From positions 1 to 64,000 of the forward strand of contig NZ_BOMZ01000021.1 of NCBI RefSeq assembly GCF_016862455.1: a DNA stretch of 64,000 nt. The letters are read 5' to 3'. Origin of the DNA: Actinoplanes utahensis. Lineage in GTDB: Bacteria > Actinomycetota > Actinomycetes > Mycobacteriales > Micromonosporaceae. The first letter of the stretch is position 1, and the number at the start of each line of letters is the position of its first letter. Below are positions 7,681 through 16,749 of this stretch, one piece after another. The notes below the pieces were generated by a model. That model ran no database searches and was not told the origin of the DNA. It saw only the letters and a program-made list of their open reading frames with translations. The translations under genes and the position numbers were made by a program.

Positions 7681-8796
7681 TCATGGAGCTCGGGGGAGGA
7701 GGACCGTGATCAGAAGGCCTCCCTCGTCGCGGGCGGTGGCGTGCAGCCGGCCCTGGTGGGCGCCGACGATGGCCCGGACGATCGACAGGCCCAGGCCGGC
7801 GCCGCCGGACGGGGCGGCGAGGCGTTCCCGGCCGTAACGGCGGAACGGCTCGAACAAGCCGGCCACCTCGTACCGGGGCACGACCGGGCCGGAGTTGCTG
7901 ACCTGCAGCTCCACCCAGCCGTCCGGGCGGGCGCCGGTGGTGACCTTGACCCAGCCGTCCGGGACGTTGTGCCGGACACCGTTCTCCACCAGGTTCTGCA
8001 CCAGGCGTTCCAGCAGGACCGGGTCGCCGAGGGTGGGCGCCTCGACGGGTTCGGCGACCACCTTGACGGTGTCCGAGACGGCGACGTGATCGACGATGTC
8101 GGCCAGATCGACGTACGACCGTTCGGTGATCTCCCGGTCCGAGCGGGCCAGCAGCAGCAGGCCGTCGATCAGGCGGCCGTGCCGGTCGTTGATCGCGAGC
8201 AGGGTGGCGCCGAGCTGCCGCACCTCCGGCGAGGTCTCCGCCGGTTCCAGCGCGACTTCGAGGAGCGTGCGGTTCAACGTCAGGGGGGTACGCAGTTCGT
8301 GCGACGCGTTCGCGATGAAGCGCCGCTGGCCGTCCAGTGACTGGTCGAGGCGCGCCAGCATCAGGTCGAACGTGTCGGCCAGCTGTTTGAGCTCGTCGTT
8401 CGGCCCGTCCAGGGCGATCCGCTCGTGCAGGCCCCGGTCGGCGGCCGGGGACTCGGCGATCCGCCGGGCCGCCGCGGTGATCTGATGCAGCGGCTGCAGC
8501 AGGCGGCCGGCGATCAGCCAGCCCAGCGCGATGGCCGCCGCGCTCACCACCACCAGGGCGATGGCGCCCTGCGTGACCAGGGCGTTCAGAGCCTCCGCCT
8601 TGGTGTCGTCGATGACCGTCTTGAAGGTGTCCTGCGTCGCGCCCTCGCCGGGTGCCGGCGCGATGACGGCGCGTGTGGCCGTCATCGGCCGGTCGCGTTC
8701 GACCAGGAGGTAGGTGACACCCAGCAGGATCAGGCCGGCCAGCACGAACAGGCCGCCGTAGACGAGGGTGAGCCGGCCGCGAACGGTCAGTCTCAT
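7681..8796 (-). CDS. sensor histidine kinase of a two-component system
   Basis: A 371-residue membrane kinase. Two helices (about 12-31 and 76-97) enclose a short external loop of roughly 45 residues, then a HAMP linker, a HisKA domain with the phosphorylated His166 in FIANASHELRTPL, and an ATPase domain with the N box NLVENGVRHN and G box GGAGLGLSIVRAI. The small external loop suggests it senses something in or near the membrane rather than a bulky ligand. It overlaps its regulator gene by four bases and lies opposite an ABC export operon, a common arrangement for cell-envelope stress or peptide sensing. Confidence 0.92.
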   Translation of the reverse strand: MRLTVRGRLTLVYGGLFVLAGLILLGVTYLLVERDRPMTATRAVIAPAPGEGATQDTFKTVIDDTKAEALNALVTQGAIALVVVSAAAIALGWLIAGRLLQPLHQITAAARRIAESPAADRGLHERIALDGPNDELKQLADTFDLMLARLDQSLDGQRRFIANASHELRTPLTLNRTLLEVALEPAETSPEVRQLGATLLAINDRHGRLIDGLLLLARSDREITERSYVDLADIVDHVAVSDTVKVVAEPVEAPTLGDPVLLERLVQNLVENGVRHNVPDGWVKVTTGARPDGWVELQVSNSGPVVPRYEVAGLFEPFRRYGRERLAAPSGGAGLGLSIVRAIVGAHQGRLHATARDEGGLLITVLLPRAP

Positions 8797-9449
8797 CGGA
8801 TCCGGTACCCCACTCCCGGCTCGGTCAGCACCACCGGCGGATCACCGAGTTTGCGGCGCAGTTTCAGGATGGTCATCCGGACAGCGTGGGTGAACGGGTC
8901 GGCGTTCTCGTCCCACGCCTTCTCCAGCAGCTTCTCCGCGGACACCGCGGTGCCGTCGGCCCGCAGCAGCTCGGCCAGCACCGCGAACTCCTTGCGCGAC
9001 AGCGGCACGTACCGGCCGTCGCGGTGCACCTCGCGGCGGTACGGGTCGAGGCTGATCCCGGCCCGGCGCAGGATCGGCGGGGCGGCCGGGCGGGCCCGGC
9101 GGCCGAGCGCGGCGACCCGGGCCGACAGCTCCCGGAACGCGAACGGTTTCGGCAGGTAGTCGTCGGCACCGAGGGTCAGCCCGGTGACCCGGTCGTCGAT
9201 CCCGGCGGCGGCGGTCAGCATCAGCACCCGGATGTCGGCCTTGCGCTCGGCGAGGACCTGGCACACCTTGTCGCCGTGCACCACCGGCACGTCCCGGTCC
9301 AGGACGACCACGTCGTAGTCGTTGACGTCGATCCGCTCCAGCGCCGAACCGCCGTCGTAGACGACGTCGACGGCATGGGCCTCCTGCCGCAGCCCCTGCG
9401 CCACCGCGTCGGCGAGCAGCGGCTCGTCCTCGACCACCAGGATTCGCAT
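8793..9449 (-). CDS. OmpR-family response regulator
   Basis: A 218-residue regulator with a complete receiver (acidic VVEDEP, phosphoacceptor Asp51, Lys101 in LPKPF) and a C-terminal winged helix (PLSRKEFAVLAELLRADG...AVRMTILKLRRKLGDPP). It starts at ATG 9449 and overlaps the kinase gene by four bases, so the pair is co-translated. Its probable targets are its own operon and the divergent export operon, whose shared 125-base control region holds an inverted repeat. Confidence 0.92.
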   Translation of the reverse strand: MRILVVEDEPLLADAVAQGLRQEAHAVDVVYDGGSALERIDVNDYDVVVLDRDVPVVHGDKVCQVLAERKADIRVLMLTAAAGIDDRVTGLTLGADDYLPKPFAFRELSARVAALGRRARPAAPPILRRAGISLDPYRREVHRDGRYVPLSRKEFAVLAELLRADGTAVSAEKLLEKAWDENADPFTHAVRMTILKLRRKLGDPPVVLTEPGVGYRIR

Positions 9450-9480
9450 ACGCCCATCTTGAACCCCGCCGGTGTCACTT

Positions 9481-9506
9481 CGGCGTCATCGTTTTCCGTG
9501 ACGCCG
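9481..9506. promoter_or_regulatory. inverted repeat between the two-component and ABC operons
   Basis: Arms CGGCGTCA / TGACGCCG separated by 10 bases, with a partly repeated GTCACTTCG just before. It is the only striking repeat in the divergent control region and is a candidate site for the OmpR-type regulator. Confidence 0.4.
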
Positions 9507-9574
9507 GGGATACACGCCCGCCGCTCTACTTCGATGCGTGGCGGCCGCCGGGCCGCCGCCGGAGGAGAGACGAG

Positions 9575-10129
9575 ATGAGACTCGGAACAGTCGCGGCCCT
9601 CGGTGTCCTGCTCGCGGTGACGACGGCGGGATGTGCCACGTCACGGGACGACGGCCCGGGGGTCGCCACCGCCGCCAGCACCGCCCCGCAGACGTCCGGC
9701 AGCGCGCCGGCGGACGACGGCGACGCGGGCGATGGGCTGGCATTCGCCAGATGCATGCGCGAACAGGGGCTCGAATGGTTCCCCGACCCCAAGGAAGACG
9801 GCCGGATGGAGATCTCGGTCCCCAAGGGCAGCGACGGGAAAGCGGTGGAGAAAGCCCACGAGGCCTGCAAGGAGCACCTGCCGAACGGCGGCGAGCCGCC
9901 GAAGCTCAGCGCCGAGGACCTGGAACGGGAACGCAAGTTCGCCGCATGCATGCGCGACAACGGCGTCAGCGGATTCCCCGACCCGGACCCCGACGGGAGA
10001 ACCAAGGTGGACAGCCGGACCCTCGGCGCCGAACCCGGCAGCCCGACGTGGAACGCCGCGGAGAAGGCCTGCTCCCAGTACCGCAACCAGGGCGAGAAAC
10101 GGGACAACCGAGGGGAACAGGGCGCATGA
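9575..10129 (+). CDS. lipoprotein with two CMR-FPDP modules, export operon
   Basis: A 184-residue secreted lipoprotein: signal peptide with a TTAGC lipobox (lipid-bearing Cys20), a Ser/Thr/Ala linker, and then two copies of a module of the form FARCMREQG..WFPDP and FAACMRDNG..GFPDP, each followed by a later Cys. No enzyme family is recognised; this type is often seen beside HlyD/MacB-like exporters in actinomycetes. A GGAGGAGAG site precedes the ATG. It is the first gene of a four-gene operon and its stop overlaps the next start by four bases, so it likely serves as an extracytoplasmic part of that exporter. Confidence 0.75.
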   Translation: MRLGTVAALGVLLAVTTAGCATSRDDGPGVATAASTAPQTSGSAPADDGDAGDGLAFARCMREQGLEWFPDPKEDGRMEISVPKGSDGKAVEKAHEACKEHLPNGGEPPKLSAEDLERERKFAACMRDNGVSGFPDPDPDGRTKVDSRTLGAEPGSPTWNAAEKACSQYRNQGEKRDNRGEQGA

Positions 10130-11184
10130 GACGGCTGACCATCGCCGGCACGGCGGCGGCCCTGACCGCGGGCGGCGTGGCCGCGGTCCTGCTCACCGGC
10201 GGGCTGCCGGCCGCCGAAGGCAGCAGCACCCCGACCGCCACCGGCAGCACGCCCGCGCCGACCGCCGACATCACCAGGCAGACACTCGTCGACAAGGAGA
10301 GCCACGACGGAACACTCGGGTACGGCGACACCGCAGCCCTCACCACCCGGCTGTCCGGCACCGTGACGTACCTGCCGGCGGCCGGCGCGACGATCAGCCG
10401 GGGCGGGGCCCTCTACCGCCTCGACAACGATCCGGTGCTGTTGTTGTACGGCGCCCTCCCCGCCTACCGGAACCTGGCACCGGGCGTCGAAGGCGCCGAC
10501 GTGCTGCAGTTCGAACGGAACCTGTGGGCGCTGGGCCACCGCGGGTTCACCGTCGACGACGAGTACACCTCCGCCACCGCGTCCGCGGTCGAGGACTGGC
10601 AGGACGACCTCGGCCTGCCCGAGACCGGCACGATCGCGCTCGGCCGGATCGTGTACGCCGCCGGGCCGATCCGGGTCGCCGCCCGGTCGGCCGACCCCGG
10701 CGCGGCCGTCCAGCCCGGCGCCGAACTGCTCACCACCAGCGCCACCACCCGGTACGCCACCGTCGAGCTCGACGTCGACGACCAGCGGCTCGCCAAGAAG
10801 GGCGCGAAGGTGGACGTGACCCTGCCGGACGGCAAGACCGTCACCGGGAAGATCACCGCGCTGGAGGCGACAGTCGAGGAGGCGGAGAACCCCGGCCAGG
10901 AGGACACCACCACGATCGCGGTGACTGTCGGGTTCGACAGGACACCCGAAGGACTCGACGACGCGGCAGTGGAGGTCCAGTTCGTCTCCGCACAGCGGGA
11001 GAACGTGCTGACCGTACCGGTCGACGCTCTTCTCGCCCTCGCCGAAGGCGGCTACGGCCTGCAACTCGTCGACGGGTCCACCACCCGCGTCGTGGCGGTC
11101 CGGACCGGGCTGTTCGCCGACGGCCGGGTCGAGGTCACCGGCGACGGCCTCGCCGAGGGCATGAAGGTGGGTGTGCCCGCATGA
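10126..11184 (+). CDS. HlyD-like adaptor with peptidoglycan-binding domain
   Basis: A 352-residue periplasmic-adaptor-like protein. After an N-terminal signal/anchor (RRLTIAGTAAALTAGGVAAVLL) come a barrel-type strand region, a peptidoglycan-binding-1 domain (VLQFERNLWALGH...SAVEDWQDDLGLPETG, about 125-165), and a second beta-rich part ending in VPVDALLALAEGGYGLQLVD, as in the MacA/HlyD membrane-proximal domain. In Gram-positive bacteria such proteins couple MacB-type transporters to the wall. It overlaps the lipoprotein and ABC genes by four bases each. Confidence 0.85.
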   Translation: MRRLTIAGTAAALTAGGVAAVLLTGGLPAAEGSSTPTATGSTPAPTADITRQTLVDKESHDGTLGYGDTAALTTRLSGTVTYLPAAGATISRGGALYRLDNDPVLLLYGALPAYRNLAPGVEGADVLQFERNLWALGHRGFTVDDEYTSATASAVEDWQDDLGLPETGTIALGRIVYAAGPIRVAARSADPGAAVQPGAELLTTSATTRYATVELDVDDQRLAKKGAKVDVTLPDGKTVTGKITALEATVEEAENPGQEDTTTIAVTVGFDRTPEGLDDAAVEVQFVSAQRENVLTVPVDALLALAEGGYGLQLVDGSTTRVVAVRTGLFADGRVEVTGDGLAEGMKVGVPA

Positions 11185-11840
11185 GACCGGTGATCGAACT
11201 GAACGAGGTGACCAAGAGCTATCCGGGCGGCGTGCACGCGCTGCGCTCGGTGGACCTCACCGTCGACGAGGGCGAGCTGATCGCGATCGTCGGGCCGTCC
11301 GGATCCGGCAAGTCGACGATGCTGAACCTGATCGGCACCCTCGACCGGCCCACCTCCGGCACGGTACGCATCGACGGGCACGACGTGGCCGCCCTCTCCG
11401 ACCGGCAACTGTCCGCGCTGCGGGCCCGCCGGATCGGCTTCGTGTTCCAGTCGTTCCACCTCGCACCCGGCCGGGACGCCGTCACCAACGTGGCCGACGG
11501 GCTCCTCTACGCCGGCCTGCCGCAACGGGAACGCGAGCGGCACGCCGAGAAAGCGCTGGTCAGGGTCGGTCTGGGCGACCGGCTCAAGCATCGCCCGCAC
11601 CAGCTCTCCGGCGGTGAACGGCAGCGGGTCGCGGTGGCCCGCGCGGTCGCCGGCGACCCGGCCGTGCTGCTCGCCGACGAACCCACCGGCAACCTCGACT
11701 CGGCGTCCGGCGCCGGCGTCATGGACCTGCTGCGGGAGCTGAACACGTCCGGCACCACCGTCCTGGTGATCACCCACGATCACGAGATCGCCGGCTCGCT
11801 GCCCCGGCAGGTGCCGATGCTCGACGGGCAGGTGGTCTGA
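11181..11840 (+). CDS. MacB-type ABC transporter ATPase
   Basis: A 219-residue ATPase of the LolD/MacB family: Walker [11 protein letters not shown]-loop FVFQSFHL, signature [14 protein letters not shown], Walker [14 protein letters not shown] and an H-loop in VITHDHEIA. It powers the permease encoded next. Family members drive mechanotransmission or export of peptides, antibiotics or lipoproteins. The ATG at 11181 overlaps the adaptor stop. Confidence 0.94.
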   Translation: MRPVIELNEVTKSYPGGVHALRSVDLTVDEGELIAIVGPSGSGKSTMLNLIGTLDRPTSGTVRIDGHDVAALSDRQLSALRARRIGFVFQSFHLAPGRDAVTNVADGLLYAGLPQRERERHAEKALVRVGLGDRLKHRPHQLSGGERQRVAVARAVAGDPAVLLADEPTGNLDSASGAGVMDLLRELNTSGTTVLVITHDHEIAGSLPRQVPMLDGQVV

Positions 11841-11841
11841 G

Positions 11842-13029
11842 ATGGCCACCGGCCTTCGCCCGGCCCGGCTACGCCCGTCCGACCTGCTGCGCCTCGGCGG
11901 GTACGGCCTGCGCTCCCGGCCGTTGCGGGCGGTGCTCTCCGCGCTCGGCATCGCCATCGGCATCGCCGCGATGGTGTCGGTGGTCGGGATCTCCGCGTCC
12001 GGCCAGGCCGCCCTGGACGCGAGACTCGCCGCCCTCGGCACCAACATGCTGACCGTGACGCCCGGGCAGACCATGTTCGGTGACGAGGCGACCCTGCCCG
12101 ACGAAGCCCTCTCCATGATCGAACGGATCGGGCCGGTCACCTCGGCGACCGCCACCGGCACCGTCACCGGCACACCCGTCTACCGCACCGACCGGATCCC
12201 CCCGGGCGAGACCGGCGGACTGGCCGTGACCGCGGCCCAGCTCGACCTGCTCGACACCGTCAACGCGCGGCTGGCCGGCGGCTCCTGGCTGAACGCGGCC
12301 ACCGCCCGGTACCCGGCGGTCGTGCTCGGCGCCGCCGCCGCCCGCCGCCTCGGCGAGGTGCCCGCCGTCTACATCGACGGACGGACCTACTCGGTGATCG
12401 GGATCCTGGAGGAGGTCCCGCTCGCCCCGGAACTCGACACCGCGGTCCTGATCGGATGGGACGCCGCCAAGTCGTACCTGAGCTTCGACGGCCACGCCAC
12501 CCGCGTCTACACCCGCGCGATCGAATCCCACGTGGAAGCCGTCCGTGGTGTCCTGGCCGCCACCGCCAACCCGCAGAACCCCGACGAGGTCGACGTCTCC
12601 AACCCGTCCGACGCGCTGATCGCCCAGCGGGCCGCCGCTCGCACGTTCAACGCGCTGCTGCTCGGGCTCGGCGCGGTGGCGTTGCTGGTGGGCGGCATCG
12701 GGGTGGCGAACACGATGGTCATCTCGGTGCTCGAGCGGCGGGCCGAGATCGGGTTGCGGCGATCCCTCGGGGCGACCCGCGGGCAGATCCGCACCCAGTT
12801 CGTGTCCGAGTCGCTGCTGCTGTCGCTGCTCGGCGGGGCGGGCGGGGTCCTCGGCGGAGGCGTGGTCACGTTCGTCTACGCCGGGACACAGCAGTGGCCG
12901 GCCGTCGTACCACCGTGGGCGGTCGCCGGTGGGCTCGCCGCGACCCTGCTCATCGGGGCGGTGGCCGGTCTCTTCCCGGCGATCCGGGCGGCCCGGCTCG
13001 CACCGACCGAGGCGCTGGCCGCGGCCTGA
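11842..13029 (+). CDS. MacB-type ABC transporter permease
   Basis: A 395-residue FtsX/MacB permease: one N-terminal membrane helix (PLRAVLSALGIAIGIAAMVSV), a large external MacB_PCD domain of about 220 residues, and three C-terminal helices with the FtsX motif region around VLERRAEIGLRRSLGATRGQI. It begins one base after the ATPase stop. With the lipoprotein, adaptor and ATPase it makes a complete export complex, probably under the divergent two-component system. Substrate unknown. Confidence 0.93.
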   Translation: MATGLRPARLRPSDLLRLGGYGLRSRPLRAVLSALGIAIGIAAMVSVVGISASGQAALDARLAALGTNMLTVTPGQTMFGDEATLPDEALSMIERIGPVTSATATGTVTGTPVYRTDRIPPGETGGLAVTAAQLDLLDTVNARLAGGSWLNAATARYPAVVLGAAAARRLGEVPAVYIDGRTYSVIGILEEVPLAPELDTAVLIGWDAAKSYLSFDGHATRVYTRAIESHVEAVRGVLAATANPQNPDEVDVSNPSDALIAQRAAARTFNALLLGLGAVALLVGGIGVANTMVISVLERRAEIGLRRSLGATRGQIRTQFVSESLLLSLLGGAGGVLGGGVVTFVYAGTQQWPAVVPPWAVAGGLAATLLIGAVAGLFPAIRAARLAPTEALAAA

Positions 13030-13129
13030 GTTCCTCCCCGGCTCGTGGCCGATCCGTTGATCCGACCTGGGAGCGTTCCCGTATCGATGGGTGAAGTGAT
13101 CGATCGCGAGTGGGGGAAGCAGCGGGTCC

Positions 13130-14101
13130 ATGCAACGAAAATTGATCATCACCGCCGGGTTGGCCGTCGCCATGGTCGGCGCCGGGATCGCGGTCGCGAC
13201 AGCTGCCCAGGCCGCTGTGCCCACCGTCAACTGTCCACAGGTCACCGTCACCGTCGGCGTCCCGGCGCGCGCCCAGGCCGAGGTCGACAACAACCTGCGC
13301 CTGCTCGACCAGCAGATCAACGAGGCGAACAACCGGATCGCCTCGACCGTCGGGCAGGGCGGGCCCGACTTCATCAAGAACGCGATCCTCGGCCCGCTCA
13401 AGGACAAGCGGTTCGCCACGATCAACCGGATCGAGACCGCCATCGAACGCGGCGCGCCCCGGCCGAACCTGAACGCCGAAGGTCTGTCGGCGTGCACCCT
13501 CAACCAGAACGGCGGGGCGCCCGCGGTCACCACACCGCCGGCCGCCCAACCCGGCAACAACCTCGGCATTCTCACCGACACCTGCGAGACCAGCCGGCTG
13601 CAGCCGCACGACGGCTTCCAGCGCGGCGAACGGTGCGTCTCCACCGAGTTCGGTGAGGTCGGCGGGGCCGCCAACAACCCCACGCTGCTGATCACCCGGG
13701 CGCCGCAGCAGGTACGCCGCAACCAGCCCTTCACGCTCCAGATCAGCACCCGCAACCTGATCCGCGACCGGTTCCTCGCGGCCGGCCAGGGCGGCTACTA
13801 CGTCGAGTCCAGCGTCCTGCAGGGCGGCCTGGTCCGCGGCCACTTCCACACCGCCTGCCGGATCCTCGACAGCACCCGCCGGGCACCGGCGCCCGACCCG
13901 GTCCCGGCGTTCTTCGTCGCGACCGAGGACAGCAAGGGCGGCGCCACCCCGGACACCATCGCCATCCAGGTGCCCGGACTGGCGCAGGCCGGCAACTTCC
14001 AGTGCTCGGCCTGGGCCGGCGACGGGTCGCACCGCATCCCGATGATGGAACGCGCCAACCAGACGCCCGCCCTCGACTCCGTACGGATCAGGGTCCGCTG
14101 A
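13130..14101 (+). CDS. secreted protein of unknown function
   Basis: A 323-residue protein with a clear signal peptide (QRKLIITAGLAVAMVGAGIAV, cleavage near AQA-AV). The mature part begins with a helical segment (residues about 50-110) and continues into a beta-rich region holding five or six cysteines (CTLNQ, CETSR, ERCVS, TACRIL, QCSAW), suggesting disulfides outside the cell. I do not recognise the family. It is separated from the ABC operon by 100 bases and transcribed the same way, and converges on the SPFH-like gene. Confidence 0.72.
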   Translation: MQRKLIITAGLAVAMVGAGIAVATAAQAAVPTVNCPQVTVTVGVPARAQAEVDNNLRLLDQQINEANNRIASTVGQGGPDFIKNAILGPLKDKRFATINRIETAIERGAPRPNLNAEGLSACTLNQNGGAPAVTTPPAAQPGNNLGILTDTCETSRLQPHDGFQRGERCVSTEFGEVGGAANNPTLLITRAPQQVRRNQPFTLQISTRNLIRDRFLAAGQGGYYVESSVLQGGLVRGHFHTACRILDSTRRAPAPDPVPAFFVATEDSKGGATPDTIAIQVPGLAQAGNFQCSAWAGDGSHRIPMMERANQTPALDSVRIRVR

Positions 14102-14170
14102 TCCCGGTTCCCCGCCCGGTCGTCACGTCACCGTCTCGATCGGGCGGGCCGCCTCGCTGTTCCGCCCGGG

Positions 14171-14278
14171 GTCACCTCGCCGTCTTCTTCCGCCGGGGTC
14201 ACCTCGCCGTCTTCTTCCGCCGGGGTCACCTCGCCGTCTTCTTCCGCCGGGGTCACTTCGCCGTCTCGACCGGGCGGG
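14171..14278. repeat. 27-bp tandem repeat, four copies
   Basis: Units begin at 14171, 14198, 14225 and 14252 with GTCACCTCGCCGTCTTCTTC (the last unit diverged). The last unit contains the final codons and the stop of the SPFH-like gene; the others lie just past it and each carries the stop codon again. A more diverged copy is visible near 14119-14150. Confidence 0.9.
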
Positions 14279-15137
14279 TCAGCGACACCGAACCGCCCAT
14301 GCACAGGCCCGGCTCCTTGCCCAGCTTCTCGGCGATCTGCAGACAGCGAGCCACCTGGTCGACGCTCGAGTCGGTCCGGGTGATCTCCGCGCGGGTCTTC
14401 GCGTTCGCCTTGTCGATCTCCAGGTTGCGGGCCTCCAGGATCTTCTGGCCGTACGCCGAGATCGCCTGGGTGGTCGGCTCGTCGTAACGCGGCGACTCGA
14501 ACGCCACCGACTTCACCACCACCTCGTCACCGAGCGCCTCGGTCAGCGCCTTGATCAGCGGCTCCTTGTAGGTCTTGTTGAGATCCGGGGCCGGCGCGTC
14601 ACCGCTCCTCACATCCACCGCACCGAGCGGGTCGAACGACGCGAAGATCGACGTCATGGCCCCGTTGATCTGCGGGTTCACCCGGCGCTCGACGAACACC
14701 TCGAACCGGCTCAGACCATCGACCTCCCGGTAGGCCGCCCAGTTCTCCGGCGCGTTCTCCGCCTTCGCCGACCACTCGATCTGCACCGGAATGCAGGCCC
14801 GGCGCTGCGCGGCGATGGTCACCCAGACACATTTGTCACCGAGATGCGTGTACGTCTGACCCGACGCGTCCCAGTCGTTGATGTCCTCCCACGGCGCCGT
14901 CCACTGCAGGCCGGCCCCGGTGGTCCGGCCGGTCGGCTTGCCCCAGGTCGTGACGATGCCCACATTGCGGGTCGGCACCACCGAGATACAGGACGTCGCG
15001 ATGAAAACCACCGACAGGAACAGGCCGACGCTGAACGTGGCCCACGCGTTGCGGCGTACCTTCCCGGTCTTGGTCATGAGAGCGGTGAGCAGCGCGAAGA
15101 TCGCGACCGCCGCGAGGATGATGCCGAAGACGAACAT
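14253..15137 (-). CDS. SPFH/prohibitin-like membrane protein
   Basis: A 294-residue protein with two N-terminal membrane helices (about 3-22 and 32-52) followed by an SPFH (stomatin/prohibitin/flotillin) domain: VPTRNVGIVTTWGKPTG, then FEVFVERRVNPQINGAM. A helical C-terminal part (QKILEARNLEIDKANAKTR) is the usual oligomerising segment. Such proteins form membrane-bound cages or microdomains; no partner NfeD or protease is encoded beside it. The stop codon sits inside a short tandem repeat array. Confidence 0.82.
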   Translation of the reverse strand: MFVFGIILAAVAIFALLTALMTKTGKVRRNAWATFSVGLFLSVVFIATSCISVVPTRNVGIVTTWGKPTGRTTGAGLQWTAPWEDINDWDASGQTYTHLGDKCVWVTIAAQRRACIPVQIEWSAKAENAPENWAAYREVDGLSRFEVFVERRVNPQINGAMTSIFASFDPLGAVDVRSGDAPAPDLNKTYKEPLIKALTEALGDEVVVKSVAFESPRYDEPTTQAISAYGQKILEARNLEIDKANAKTRAEITRTDSSVDQVARCLQIAEKLGKEPGLCMGGSVSLTRPVETAK

Positions 15138-15191
15138 GCGCTAGACGATAGGGGGATCCTTCAACATCATTTTCTGGTACGGGGGGAAAGC

Positions 15192-16478
15192 TCACCGGAG
15201 ACGGTCAGGCGCGGCCCGTTCGAACCGCCGGGCCAGAGCGGCCAGCCGTGCCGAGGTCGCCCGTACCGCCGCCGGCTCCATCGGTGCGGGCAGAGCCGCC
15301 GTCGAGTACGGCCGGATGTCCCTGGGCTGCGCCAGGCCCGCCGCAACACCGCTCCACACCGCGGCATCGATCTCGTCCGGGTGTGCCGTCACGTCGACCT
15401 CGATCACCGTCCGCTCCATCATGTGGAGGGCGCGGGCCGGCGTACCACCGAACTCTTCTCCGCCCGGCCCGTCTCCGCCCGGCCCTGCTGCGTGCGGCTT
15501 TTGTGTGCCCGGCTCTTCTCCGCCCGGCGGGTGCCAGGCCGGCACCAGCTCGACCCGCAGCGGCCCACCGCGTTTCCGCTCCAGCACCAGGGTGTCCTGC
15601 TCGTCGGGGGTAACCCGGCGGATGCCCAGCCGCTCCCACAGACTCGTCCGCGGATCGTCGGGCAGCACCGCCCGAGGATTGGTGAGCCGCTCGCGAACCC
15701 GGCCGAGCACACTCTCCCGAGAATCACCCCAGGTGGGATCCGCCGCCTCACCACGCTCGGCCGCCGCCAACCCCAACGTGTCGAGGAAGCCGTCGACCGC
15801 CGCCCACGCCCAGATCTCCGCGACCCGGACCGCGAAAGCGCTGCCCGAGCCGTACGCCCCCGCATAGTCGCCGAGAAACGCCGCCCACTGCCTGCCGATC
15901 ACCCCGTTGACCTCCGGGCTCCCCGGCGTGGACAGCACGATCGCCGTCGAGAAGTCCACCAGCGGCGGCGGCTCCGCAGGCACCGCCACCAGCCCGGACA
16001 TCGTCACCTCCCAGCCCGGCCGCGGCTGCCAGTAGTCCCGGCGGGCCGCCGCCCCCTCCTTCGGGAAAGCCGAGCCGTCACCACCGCGGGACCAGGTCGG
16101 AACCGCCGCCCGGATGATCTCGGCAGCCCGGACGATCTCCGCGCTGCCGGCCCGCCGGGAGAACGCCACCATCGTCTCGTTCGGCCGGATCAGCAGCACC
16201 TGCGCGGCCGCACGCCCCGGCAGCGTCCCCGCCAGCACACAGAGCCGATGTTGCTCCGGCCCGATCGGAATGTTCAGAACATGCGCCCCCTCATCCGGGA
16301 GCCGGCTGCGGTTGCCGGGCACCCAGACCTCGATCGTGTCGTTCAGCGTGGCCGCGTGCGACCGTACGGCCGCGGTCCGGCCCTGGTCCGCACGCGCCAG
16401 AACATCCTCGTGGGCGGCCGCCACCTCCCTGGTCAGGCGCTGGGCCGCATGCGCGGGCGGAGTCTCCGAACCGGTCAC
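15192..16478 (-). CDS. unknown soluble protein
   Basis: A 428-residue protein without signal peptide or membrane helix and with no family I recognise. The N-terminal 40 residues are helical (RLTREVAAAHEDVLARADQG), the middle has alternating strands, and residues about 325-355 are a Gly/Pro/Glu-rich linker made of short repeats (PGGEEPG, PGGDGPGGEEFGG). The C terminus is again helical. It lies upstream of the SPFH-like gene on the same strand, 54 bases away, and may be co-transcribed with it. Confidence 0.6.
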   Translation of the reverse strand: MTGSETPPAHAAQRLTREVAAAHEDVLARADQGRTAAVRSHAATLNDTIEVWVPGNRSRLPDEGAHVLNIPIGPEQHRLCVLAGTLPGRAAAQVLLIRPNETMVAFSRRAGSAEIVRAAEIIRAAVPTWSRGGDGSAFPKEGAAARRDYWQPRPGWEVTMSGLVAVPAEPPPLVDFSTAIVLSTPGSPEVNGVIGRQWAAFLGDYAGAYGSGSAFAVRVAEIWAWAAVDGFLDTLGLAAAERGEAADPTWGDSRESVLGRVRERLTNPRAVLPDDPRTSLWERLGIRRVTPDEQDTLVLERKRGGPLRVELVPAWHPPGGEEPGTQKPHAAGPGGDGPGGEEFGGTPARALHMMERTVIEVDVTAHPDEIDAAVWSGVAAGLAQPRDIRPYSTAALPAPMEPAAVRATSARLAALARRFERAAPDRLR

Positions 16479-16749
16479 CGAACCACCTCCATCGATGGCC
16501 GCAAGATTAGTACGCGATGGACGCAGCGGCTCCGCTCGCTGAAACCGGGTGAAGCCGCCGCATGATCAGAACTTCCATCTCGTACGAACAGCTTGGCGGT
16601 GGTGTCGGCGTACGGGTTCCCGCGCAGAGACGGGTACGCCGAATGTGGAGCGGACCGGGACGGACGCGGTCGTTGGGACCGCGGATCTCCAAGCGGGCAG
16701 CAGCGCAGCTTGGCCGGGAGTTCAAGGTCCGGGATCAGCGCCCGGCCCT

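Noticed and set aside
9633..11840. A single long plus-strand frame of about 735 codons
   Set aside because: Its first two thirds are an Arg-rich shadow of the lipoprotein and adaptor genes; only the part from 11181 is the ATPase.
14171..14278. Short regular repeats considered as a CRISPR array
   Set aside because: The units are contiguous without spacers, and no cas genes are nearby.
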